NCBI GenBank assembly: GCA_002391525.1
Contig: DGFE01000220.1
Span: 2,814-8,440, forward strand
Source: Competibacteraceae bacterium UBA3908
Lineage (GTDB): Bacteria; Pseudomonadota; Gammaproteobacteria; Competibacterales; Competibacteraceae
Direction: 5' to 3'
Length of the DNA stretch: 5,627 bases
The notes under the pieces are model-generated. The model worked only from the letters and a program-made list of their open reading frames with translations, did no database searches and was not told where the DNA came from. The position numbers were made by a program, and so were the translations under genes. This document shows positions 1 to 5,004 of the stretch, piece by piece. Every line of letters begins with the position of its first letter. Position 1 is the first letter of the stretch.

Positions 1-191
1 GCGCGGGAGTAGCCGTCGGCGGCGTGGGCGGCGGCCTGCTCGTGGCGGACCAGCACGTGCTTGATGTCGTCCTGGGCGTACAGGGCGTCGTAGATGTGCA
101 GCACGGCGCCGCCCGGATAGCCGAAGATATACTCGACGCCTTCTTCCTTGAGGCAGCGGACCAGAATTTCAGCACCCGTGAAGAGTTCCAT
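1..191 (-). CDS. ilvI: Acetolactate synthase large (catalytic) subunit, N-terminal fragment
   Basis: Only the first 63 codons lie in the window; the gene continues past base 1. The enzyme condenses two pyruvates to acetolactate, or pyruvate with 2-oxobutyrate to acetohydroxybutyrate, using thiamine diphosphate. This is the first common step of valine, leucine and isoleucine synthesis in the cytoplasm. The fragment begins MELFTGAEILV, followed by the family signature YPGGAVLHIYDAL (residues 25-37) and VRHEQAAAHAADGYSR (48-63). Glu51 is the expected catalytic glutamate that activates the cofactor. The ATG start (complement of 189-191) is preceded by GAGGAAGC at a normal distance, and the N-terminus lines up with gammaproteobacterial IlvI. 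The symbol ilvI is preferred over ilvB/ilvG from the N-terminal sequence, but other ThDP carboligases of the family cannot be fully excluded from 63 residues. The regulatory subunit gene would be expected downstream, outside the window. Confidence 0.9.
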   Translation of the reverse strand, partial: MELFTGAEILVRCLKEEGVEYIFGYPGGAVLHIYDALYAQDDIKHVLVRHEQAAAHAADGYSR

Positions 192-322
192 AAGCGTTGC
201 TTCCTCATGGCGATGGGGTTTGGAAAAACGTGAACCGGCAAGACGAACAGTCGCCGAAGTACGGGCGTATCATGGTCGGGTCCGGGTGGTGGCGTGGCCG
301 GGGCCGCGACTGAGCGGGGTGA

Positions 323-355
323 CCGCCGTGCGGCGGAGGTGGCGCCGGCGGGCGC
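323..355. repeat. Two adjacent GC-rich inverted repeats
   Basis: CCGCCG-tg-CGGCGG (323-336) is followed directly by GCGCC-ggcg-GGCGC (342-346 with 351-355). On the minus strand they would lie in the untranslated leader of ilvI if transcription starts near base 400. Neither is followed by a T-run on either strand, so they do not look like intrinsic terminators. In DNA this GC-rich such repeats can arise by chance, so a function is only a possibility. Confidence 0.3.
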
Positions 356-408
356 GACCCGTCCTGATAGCCGCCGGTACTCGCTGGGCGCGAACCTTGC
401 GGGCCGGT

Positions 409-414
409 TATACT
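409..414 (+). promoter_or_regulatory. Candidate -10 box of the DUF4124-proS transcript
   Basis: TATACT matches the sigma-70 -10 consensus at five of six positions and stands out in a strongly GC-rich stretch. Transcription would start near base 421, giving a leader of about 94 nt before the DUF4124 start codon. No good -35 lies 16-18 bp upstream (that stretch reads GGGCGC), and there is no TG extension, so the promoter is either weak or activator dependent. Confidence 0.4.
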
Positions 415-514
415 ACACGACATCGATGGTGAGCGAAATCTCGTCGCGATACCGGGGGAGCATCCGCCGCGTGGCGCGCCTTCCCTGGAAGTCAAGGCGA
501 TCTGGAGACATGTC

Positions 515-988
515 ATGTTGAAACGCACGCCGTGGTTGATGCTGGCGGTGGGTTGCTGCGCGGTTATCGCAACCGCCCAGGCTCAGCAGTACATCTACAA
601 GTGGACGGACGCGCAGGGTCAGATTCAATATTCCGAACTGTCGCCGCCTCCGGGAGTGCAATACGAGATGGTGCGCAAGCCGGCCGGATCGGGACAGGAA
701 ACCGGACCTCAAGCGCGCGAGCTGACCAAGGATCAGGAGGAACTGGCCCGTCAGGTGGCCGAGCAGCAGCGGAAAGAGGAAGAGCAGGCCGAACAGGCGC
801 GGAAGGAGGCCGAGGACGTGCGGGCCAAAAACTGCGAAATCGCCAGGAAGAACGTTCAGGTATTACAGGGCGACAGCCCGGTGGTGAAGCCCGACGCCAA
901 GGGCAACAAGGTCGCGCTCGACGCCGAGCAGCGTCAGGCGGAATTGCAGAAGGCGCAAAAAGACCAGGATTATTTCTGCAACCCTTGA
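515..988 (+). CDS. Secreted DUF4124 domain protein with coiled-coil tail
   Basis: A 157-residue protein of unknown function. An N-terminal signal peptide (charged MLKR, hydrophobic residues 7-20) ends at a plausible AQA|Q site after residue 23, so the mature protein should be periplasmic. The DUF4124 domain follows at about residues 24-52, with the hallmark YKWTDAQGQIQYSELSPPP (residues 28-46). Residues 67-118 are rich in Gln, Glu, Lys and Arg and should form a charged helix or coiled coil. Cys107 and Cys155 are the only cysteines after the signal peptide and could form a disulfide. TGGAG ends seven bases before the ATG and supports this start. proS begins 27 bp after the stop with no visible terminator between, so the two are probably co-transcribed, although no functional link is known. 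DUF4124 proteins are common in Proteobacteria; their role is not established. Confidence 0.85.
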   Translation: MLKRTPWLMLAVGCCAVIATAQAQQYIYKWTDAQGQIQYSELSPPPGVQYEMVRKPAGSGQETGPQARELTKDQEELARQVAEQQRKEEEQAEQARKEAEDVRAKNCEIARKNVQVLQGDSPVVKPDAKGNKVALDAEQRQAELQKAQKDQDYFCNP

Positions 989-1015
989 CCTGTTCACCTT
1001 GCCCAAGGTCCATTC

Positions 1016-2797
1016 ATGCGCGTATCCCGTTTTCCGCTGTTCACCGTCAAGGAAACCCCGGCCGACGCCGAGGTCGTCAGTCATCAACTCATGCTGCGGG
1101 CGGGGCTGATCCGCAAGCTCGCCGCCGGCATCTATACCTGGCTGCCCTTGGGTCTGCGCGTGCTGCGCAAGGTCGAGGCGGTGGTGCGCGAAGAGATGGA
1201 CCGCACCGGCGCCCTGGAAGTGTTCATGCCCGCCGTGCAGCCGGCGGAGTTGTGGCAGGAATCCGGCCGCTGGCGACAGTACGGTCCGGAATTGCTGCGG
1301 ATCAGGGACCGGCACGAGCGCGAGCTCTGTTTCGGTCCGACCCACGAGGAAGTGATCACCGAGCTGTTCCGCCGGGAGATCAAAAGTTATAAACAGTTAC
1401 CGATCAGCTTCTATCAGATTCAGACCAAGTTCCGCGACGAAATCCGGCCCCGCTTCGGGGTGATGCGGGCGCGGGAATTCCTGATGAAGGACGCCTATTC
1501 CTTCCACCTCGATCAGGCATCGCTGCAGGATGGTTACCAGGCGATGTACGAGGCCTATACGCGCATCTTCACCCAACTGGGCCTGAAGTTCCGCGCGGTG
1601 CTGGCCGATTCCGGCAGCATCGGCGGCAGCCGCTCCCAGGAATTCCACGTCCTGGCCGATTCCGGCGAGGATGCCATCGCCTTCTCCACGGAGAGCGATT
1701 ACGCCGCCAACGTCGAACTGGCCGAGGCGCTGGCGCCCGCCGGCGAACGACCAACGCCAGGCGAGGCGTTGACGCGGGTGCATACGCCGGGAGTCAAGAC
1801 CATCGCTGAACTGTGCGACTTTCTGAACATTGCCGCCGAGCGGACGGTCAAGGCCATCGTGGTGGAGGGCGTGGACGAGCGGCCGGTGCTGCTGCTGGTC
1901 CGCGGCGATCACGAGCTGAACGCGATCAAGGCCGAAAAACTGTCCCAGGTCAAGGCGCCACTAGCCTTCGCCAGCCCCGACGCCATCCGCGCGGCGTTTG
2001 GCGCCGGCCCCGGCTCGCTCGGGCCGGTCGGCTTCGATGGAGTGGTCGTCGCGGATCGAAGCGTGGCCGCCATGGCCGACATGGCGGTCGGCGCCAACGC
2101 CGACGACTGGCATCTGACCGGCGTCAACTTCGGTCGTGATTGCCCGGAACCCGAGGTCGCCGATCTGCGCAAAGTGGTCGAGGGCGATCCCAGCCCGGAC
2201 GGGCGGGGAACGCTGGCCATCGCCCGCGGCATCGAAGTCGGCCACGTCTTTCAACTGGGCCAGAAGTACAGCGCCGCCATGGGCGCGGCAGTGCTCGGCG
2301 AAGATGGTCAACCGGCGACCGTGACCATGGGTTGCTACGGCATCGGCGTGTCGCGGGTGGTGGCCGCCGCCATCGAACAGAACCACGACGAGCGTGGCAT
2401 CGTCTGGCCGGCGGCGATGGCGCCGTTCCAGGTGGCGCTGTTGCCGGTCGGGGCCAGCCGCTCCGCCGCCGTGCGCGAAGCCGCCGAATCGCTCTACCGG
2501 GAATTGCTGGCCGTCGGGATCGACGCGCTGCTGGATGATCGCGAGGTTCGGCCAGGGGTGATGTTCGCCGAGATGGAGCTGATTGGCATTCCGCACCGCG
2601 TGGTGATCGGCGACCGCAATCTGGCCGCCGGCCAACTGGAATATCGTGGTCGGCGCGATCCAGAACCTACGCTGGTGGCGCGGGAACGGTTAGTCGAGTG
2701 GTTGTTGCGACGGCTGGCGGCCGACCGTTCCTGGTCCCGTCACGCGGCGGTATCGGGAAGTGTTCCGGAAAAAGATAGCCGCGGAAGCTGTGGATAA
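1016..2797 (+). CDS. proS: Prolyl-tRNA synthetase (bacterial type with editing insertion)
   Basis: Cytoplasmic class II synthetase that charges tRNA-Pro with proline. It aligns with E. coli ProRS almost end to end. Class II motif 1 lies around residues 44-76. Motif 2 spans FGPTHEEV (106-113) and TKFRDEIRPRFGVMRAREF (137-155). Motif 3 is MGCYGIGVSRVVAAAIEQ (438-455). Between motifs 2 and 3, roughly residues 230-395, is the INS editing domain that hydrolyses Ala-tRNA-Pro. It keeps Lys279, the same number as the editing lysine of the E. coli enzyme, and GPGSLGP (331-337). The anticodon-binding domain runs from about 472 to 568 and includes LLDDREVRPGVMFAEMELIG. The ATG is preceded by AAGGT at good spacing and fits the family N-terminus. 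The protein is 593 residues against 572 in E. coli: about 24 extra polar residues follow the usual end (VEWLLRRLA), and the stop codon lies inside a DnaA box. Confidence 0.97.
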   Translation: MRVSRFPLFTVKETPADAEVVSHQLMLRAGLIRKLAAGIYTWLPLGLRVLRKVEAVVREEMDRTGALEVFMPAVQPAELWQESGRWRQYGPELLRIRDRHERELCFGPTHEEVITELFRREIKSYKQLPISFYQIQTKFRDEIRPRFGVMRAREFLMKDAYSFHLDQASLQDGYQAMYEAYTRIFTQLGLKFRAVLADSGSIGGSRSQEFHVLADSGEDAIAFSTESDYAANVELAEALAPAGERPTPGEALTRVHTPGVKTIAELCDFLNIAAERTVKAIVVEGVDERPVLLLVRGDHELNAIKAEKLSQVKAPLAFASPDAIRAAFGAGPGSLGPVGFDGVVVADRSVAAMADMAVGANADDWHLTGVNFGRDCPEPEVADLRKVVEGDPSPDGRGTLAIARGIEVGHVFQLGQKYSAAMGAAVLGEDGQPATVTMGCYGIGVSRVVAAAIEQNHDERGIVWPAAMAPFQVALLPVGASRSAAVREAAESLYRELLAVGIDALLDDREVRPGVMFAEMELIGIPHRVVIGDRNLAAGQLEYRGRRDPEPTLVARERLVEWLLRRLAADRSWSRHAAVSGSVPEKDSRGSCG

Positions 2798-2809
2798 CTC
2801 TGTGGATAA
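2789..2809 (-). promoter_or_regulatory. Tandem pair of DnaA boxes
   Basis: TGTGGATAA occurs at 2789-2797 and again at 2801-2809, separated by CTC. Each is the exact complement of the strong DnaA box TTATCCACA, and both point the same way. The first contains the TAA stop codon of proS. A 12-bp repeat period is tight enough for neighbouring DnaA molecules to contact each other. A degenerate third copy, TTTGAATAA (2821-2829, two mismatches), follows, and all three copies continue into CT after the shared ATAAC. The sites are certain as sequence; DnaA binding is inferred from the consensus. Confidence 0.65.
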
Positions 2810-2886
2810 CTTTCGCCCGTTTTGAATAACTCTATATCGCCGCTACCGGAATGACAACTTGATGACTGCTTGGTCTTTCTTGTTTT

Positions 2887-2895
2887 TGCTATAAT
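2887..2895 (+). promoter_or_regulatory. Extended -10 promoter in the proS-acyP gap
   Basis: TGCTATAAT is a perfect extended -10 element: the TGn motif followed by the full TATAAT consensus. It sits in an AT-rich block (2871-2920, 28% GC by hand count). The hexamer 17 bp upstream is TGCTTG, a poor -35, but extended -10 promoters can work without one. Transcription would start near base 2902 and run rightward toward the 3' end of acyP, where there is no plus-strand protein gene for about 1.5 kb. It is therefore best read as the promoter of a non-coding or antisense transcript. Confidence 0.5.
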
Positions 2896-2988
2896 TATCA
2901 TCGAGTTGAATGTAAAAAACGAGAGCTTGCCATGATTTTGCAAGCAGATGAGGGGCTGAAGTCTCATGGATGAGACAGGTCACAAGCC

Positions 2989-2997
2989 TGTGGATAA
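2989..2997 (-). promoter_or_regulatory. Third exact DnaA box
   Basis: TGTGGATAA again, in the same orientation as the pair at 2789-2809 and 180-200 bp away. The AT-rich block and the extended -10 promoter lie between them. The box overlaps the 3' arm of one of the small hairpins and lies just past the end of the convergent acyP gene. Confidence 0.55.
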
Positions 2998-3006
2998 ATC
3001 AAGTGC

Positions 3007-3027
3007 CTCGCGAGAATTTTGCGCGAG
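3007..3027 (-). terminator. Possible terminator after the acyP operon
   Basis: A six-pair GC stem (CTCGCG with CGCGAG) with a nine-base loop starts four bases after the acyP stop codon in the direction of transcription. It is followed on the minus strand by GCACTTGATTTATCC. That T-rich stretch is interrupted, so this is at best a weak intrinsic terminator. Its position right at the operon end is the main argument. No better candidate is visible. Confidence 0.35.
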
Positions 3028-3030
3028 CGG

Positions 3031-3303
3031 TCATTCGATCCGAAAGTCGTGGTAATTCTGATAAGGGAGTGTCTGGTGTTGTACATCGCTGACTCGGGCC
3101 AGTTGGGGGCCTTGCCACAGCCAGTTACGCAGGGCGGTCACGGCTCTTTCCTCGCCGCAGATGAGCACTTCCACCCGCCGGTCGGGTAAATTGCGGACAT
3201 AACCGGTTACCCCCAGCGCCAGGGCTTTTTCGGCGGTGGCGTAGCGGAAGCCGACGCCCTGAACGCGGCCATTGACGTAACAGCGCAGGCAGAGGGTTTT
3301 CAC
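3031..3303 (-). CDS. acyP: Acylphosphatase
   Basis: A 90-residue cytoplasmic enzyme that hydrolyses the carboxyl-phosphate bond of acyl phosphates such as acetyl phosphate or carbamoyl phosphate; its physiological substrate in bacteria is unclear. The family signatures are intact: GRVQGVGFR (residues 12-20) with the phosphate-binding Arg20, and GYVRNLPDRRVEV (34-46) with the catalytic Asn38. The length is normal for the single alpha/beta sandwich domain. The start is GTG, not ATG. It is chosen because GAGGAG lies five bases upstream and because the N-terminus MKTLCLRCYVNGRVQG matches the family. An ATG slightly upstream is out of frame and closes at a stop overlapping this GTG. The gene is last of three on this strand, 59 bp after the thioredoxin-like gene, and converges on proS. 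Confidence 0.93.
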   Translation of the reverse strand: MKTLCLRCYVNGRVQGVGFRYATAEKALALGVTGYVRNLPDRRVEVLICGEERAVTALRNWLWQGPQLARVSDVQHQTLPYQNYHDFRIE

Positions 3304-3362
3304 GAAGGCTCCTCGATCATCGGTTCGCGGTCGGAATGGGCGGTCCGGCGGCGCCGGTCGGC

Positions 3363-3881
3363 CTAGCGGAGCGAACCGGCGGTTTTTTCCAGTTCGTCCA
3401 GCCGCGCTGTCAGCATCGCGGCGTTCACGGTGCCCAGGTGAGTATCGACCAGTTCGCCGGCGGGCGAGACCAGAAAGGTCGTGGGCAGACCCTTCAACTC
3501 GAAGCCGGGTATGGGGTGGCCACCGCTCAGCACGACGGGAAAAGTGATGGCCAGCCGCTTGGCGAAGGAGCGGATCTCGGCGGGCGCGAGGTTTTCAAAA
3601 TTGATGCCGATGACCGCGGCGCGCGCGCCGTGCGCCTCGTGAAACGTTTGCAGTTCGGGCATCTCCAGCAGACAGGGTGCGCACCAGGTGGCCCAGAAGT
3701 TGACGACGACCCACCGGCCACGGAAATCGGCCAGCCGGACCGGCTGGTCGTCGAGACCGGGCAGCGTGAAGTTCGGGCCTTGAGCGCCGGCAGGTTGAAT
3801 CGTCGCCAACAGCAGCGTCAACAGCAACGCCGGGCCGAGAGTCAATCGGTAGGGGAAAGGCGTTGGGAGGATGGCGGACAT
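3363..3881 (-). CDS. TlpA/ResA-like periplasmic thiol-disulfide oxidoreductase
   Basis: A 172-residue thioredoxin-fold protein. Residues 1-33 form a signal sequence: hydrophobic run LGPALLLTLLLATI (15-28), with a likely AGA|Q cleavage after residue 33. If cleaved the enzyme is free in the periplasm, otherwise tethered to the inner membrane. The redoxin domain starts at about residue 35 (FTLPGLDDQPVRLADFRG) and has the active site WCAPC (Cys67 and Cys70) within VVVNFWATWCAPC. The conserved cis-proline is Pro133 in LKGLPTTFLV. The pair CAPC with the TlpA-type context suggests a thiol-reducing partner, for example in cytochrome c maturation or repair of periplasmic proteins, but the specific substrate cannot be told. 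No ccm or dsb gene is adjacent. The ATG has only a weak Shine-Dalgarno match (GAGA, distant), but no other in-frame ATG would keep the signal peptide. It lies 45 bp after the lipoprotein gene and is probably in its operon. Confidence 0.88.
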   Translation of the reverse strand: MSAILPTPFPYRLTLGPALLLTLLLATIQPAGAQGPNFTLPGLDDQPVRLADFRGRWVVVNFWATWCAPCLLEMPELQTFHEAHGARAAVIGINFENLAPAEIRSFAKRLAITFPVVLSGGHPIPGFELKGLPTTFLVSPAGELVDTHLGTVNAAMLTARLDELEKTAGSLR

Positions 3882-3926
3882 GTCGGGAATCTCGGCTACG
3901 TGCGGGAGTGGCGGGGCTGCCGGAGA

Positions 3927-4259
3927 TCAGGGGGTTGGCGATTGTACCGGAGCGGGTTGGGTTGCGTTCTCCCGCGCCTTGATGGCTTCGGCGCGCGCGT
4001 CCAGCGCGTATCGCCGGGCCTGGTCATAGGCGCCGGTCTCCAGATACGCCTGCGCTTCCCGCAGCAGGCGCTGGGCCGCCGACAAGCGGTCGGGCGAGCG
4101 TCGCGCCGCGCCAACCGCCTCGGCGGAGCGGATAGCCTGCCGGGCGTCGCTCATCTCTTGCACGGGGGCGGTGGCGCAAGCTGCCAACGACAGAACCGCG
4201 GCGGCAAGTAGCGTGAATTTGGTGATCAAGGCGCTGAGAAAGCGGCAAAACCGCTGCAT
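3927..4259 (-). CDS. DUF4398 domain lipoprotein
   Basis: A 110-residue lipoprotein of unknown function. The N-terminus (MQRFCRFLSALITKF) leads into a hydrophobic stretch ending in the lipobox L25-A26-A27-C28, so Cys28 should be lipidated. The residue after it is Ala, not Asp, which favours the outer membrane. Residues 32-98 match the DUF4398 pattern: SDARQAIRSAEAVGA, then PDRLSAAQRLLREAQAYLETGAYDQARRYA (in part), a TPR-like pair of helices. The tail is Pro-rich (QPAPVQSPTP). The frame is open for 48 more codons upstream, but I chose the internal ATG because only it places the signal peptide at the N-terminus. It also falls about 22 nt after a predicted transcription start. No strong Shine-Dalgarno is visible. 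It is first in the presumed operon with the thioredoxin-like and acylphosphatase genes, and divergent from wrbA. DUF4398 proteins are often found with OmpA-like proteins; none is present here. Confidence 0.85.
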   Translation of the reverse strand: MQRFCRFLSALITKFTLLAAAVLSLAACATAPVQEMSDARQAIRSAEAVGAARRSPDRLSAAQRLLREAQAYLETGAYDQARRYALDARAEAIKARENATQPAPVQSPTP

Positions 4260-4287
4260 GGGGCCAATAATCGATGGTTCGGCACGC

Positions 4288-4316
4288 AAGCTAGCACCGG
4301 TTGTCGGAGTCGTCAA
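4288..4316 (-). promoter_or_regulatory. Promoter of the DUF4398 lipoprotein operon
   Basis: On the minus strand TTGACG (complement of 4311-4316) is followed after 17 bp by TAGCTT (complement of 4288-4293). The -10 hexamer matches at only three of six positions, but it has a TGC extension directly upstream. The near-perfect -35 and ideal spacing make it the best candidate here. Transcription would start near 4281, about 22 nt before the chosen ATG, which supports that start over the longer frame. Confidence 0.5.
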
Positions 4317-4407
4317 GCCAGCGCGGCGGAGGCTGGCCCGGATCGGCGCGACGACTGTCCAATCCGTCGAGAAGCCCGTGATAACAGATGAGGAGACACC
4401 CATCCCG

Positions 4408-5004
4408 ATGGCGGAAATACTGATTCTTTACTACAGCCGTACCGGCGGCACCGCCGAAATGGCGCGGCAGGTGGCCCGGGGCGTGGAGGAAGTGGAGGGT
4501 ATGACGGCGCGATTGCGCACCGTGCCGTCGGTCTCGGCGGTGTGCGAGGCGGTCGAGGACGACATTCCGAGCGTCGGTCCGCCTTATGTCAGCCTGGACG
4601 ACCTGCGGGAGTGCGCTGGCCTGGCCTTGGGCAGCCCCACCCGCTTCGGCAACATGGCCGCGCCGCTCAAGTATTTTCTGGATTCCACCGGCGGTCTCTG
4701 GCTGGCGGGAACGCTTTCGGGTAAACCCGCGGCGGTTTTCACCTCGGTTTCGACCCTGCACGGCGGTCACGAATCCACGCTGTTGAGCATGATGTTGCCC
4801 CTGCTGCATCATGGGATGCTGCTGGTCGGCATTCCCTTTACCGAAGCGGCGCTCAACGAAACCCGCAGCGGCGGTACACCCTATGGTCCGAGCCACTGGT
4901 CGGGACCGGAGTCCAGGGCGGCGCTCAGCGCCGATGAAAAGCGATTGTGCCGGGCGTTGGGTCGCCGGCTGGCCGAGACCGCGCGGCGGTTGGGGGGGGC
5001 ATGA
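4408..5004 (+). CDS. wrbA: WrbA-type NAD(P)H:quinone oxidoreductase (flavodoxin fold)
   Basis: A 198-residue cytoplasmic FMN enzyme that reduces quinones by two electrons, limiting redox cycling under oxidative stress. The FMN phosphate-binding loop is YYSRTGGTAEMA (residues 8-19). The WrbA signature GSPTRFGNMAAPLKYFLD (75-92) is followed by STGGLW, and STLHGGHEST (115-124) also fits the family. GGTPYGPSHW (155-164) corresponds to the GGTPYG stretch of E. coli WrbA. The following segment differs from E. coli and resembles the Pseudomonas-type branch. The ATG gives the standard MAEILILYYS start. AGGAG lies 12 bp upstream, farther than ideal; a GTG ten codons earlier is a less likely alternative. 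The gene diverges from the lipoprotein operon across 148 bp, in which I see no strong plus-strand promoter. Its stop codon overlaps the next start, so the two proteins should be translated together. Confidence 0.95.
   Translation: MAEILILYYSRTGGTAEMARQVARGVEEVEGMTARLRTVPSVSAVCEAVEDDIPSVGPPYVSLDDLRECAGLALGSPTRFGNMAAPLKYFLDSTGGLWLAGTLSGKPAAVFTSVSTLHGGHESTLLSMMLPLLHHGMLLVGIPFTEAALNETRSGGTPYGPSHWSGPESRAALSADEKRLCRALGRRLAETARRLGGA

Larger units (their letters stand above)
192..514. other. Divergent intergenic region between ilvI and the DUF4124 gene
   Basis: This 323-bp spacer has no convincing gene. Open frames crossing it are rich in Arg, Pro and Gly, as expected of shadow frames in GC-rich DNA. 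It should hold the promoters of both flanking genes. On the plus strand TATACT at 409-414 is the best -10. On the minus strand the overlapping TATAAC (complement of 407-412) is a possible -10 for ilvI, but I see no matching -35. I looked for a leader peptide rich in Ile, Val and Leu, as in classical ilv attenuators. The only short frame ending near ilvI (22 codons, stop at complement of 205-207) has no such codon run, so attenuation is not supported. Confidence 0.6.
2902..3030 (+). ncRNA. Candidate small structured RNA (unassigned)
   Basis: The stretch after the extended -10 promoter can fold into a series of short hairpins: GCTTGC/GCAAGC (2925-2930 with 2940-2945), GTCTCA/TGAGAC closing a TGGA loop (2961-2976), ACAGGT/GCCTGT (2975-2980 with 2986-2991, one G-U pair), and CTCGCG/CGCGAG (3007-3012 with 3022-3027). 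The second and third share two bases, so they compete. I recognise no known RNA family, and there is no T-run after the last hairpin, so the 3' end is a guess. A GGA in a four-base hairpin loop is the type of site bound by CsrA/RsmA, but a single copy is weak evidence. Equally, this may be untranscribed spacer with chance hairpins. Confidence 0.28.

Noticed and set aside
205..273. Leader peptide for ilv attenuation upstream of ilvI
   Set aside because: The 22-codon frame (MIRPYFGDCSS and onward) has one Ile and no Leu or Val run, and there is no terminator with a T-run before ilvI.
532..1392. A 286-codon plus-strand frame overlapping the DUF4124 gene and the start of proS
   Set aside because: It is very rich in Arg, Gly and Ala, matches no family, and lies out of frame over two well-supported genes; this is a shadow frame of GC-rich DNA.
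2740..2967. A 75-codon minus-strand frame across the proS-acyP gap
   Set aside because: It has no ribosome binding site of note, no recognisable domain, and it overlaps the proS 3' end antisense.
2944..2990. Hammerhead-ribozyme-like core (CAGATGA, a short loop, GAA, then a six-pair stem)
   Set aside because: The conserved CUGAUGA has an A at its second position, the 15.1-16.1 pair is G-C instead of A-U, stem II is almost absent, and no stem I forms between the flanks.
3345..3357. CCGGC-ggc-GCCGG hairpin just after the thioredoxin-like stop codon as a terminator
   Set aside because: It has only five pairs and no T-run, and the close acylphosphatase gene with its own strong ribosome binding site argues for readthrough within an operon.
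3336..4211. A 291-codon plus-strand frame opposite the thioredoxin-like gene and the lipoprotein
   Set aside because: It is antisense to genes with clear motifs (WCAPC, lipobox), and its own sequence is repetitive Gly/Arg/Gln without recognisable domains.
4260..4403. Extended N-terminus for the DUF4398 lipoprotein using an ATG at the complement of 4401-4403
   Set aside because: It would bury the signal peptide and lipobox 75 residues inside the protein and would start upstream of the predicted promoter.
4291..4896. A 201-codon minus-strand frame opposite wrbA
   Set aside because: wrbA has intact family signatures on the other strand; this frame has the skewed composition of an antisense shadow.
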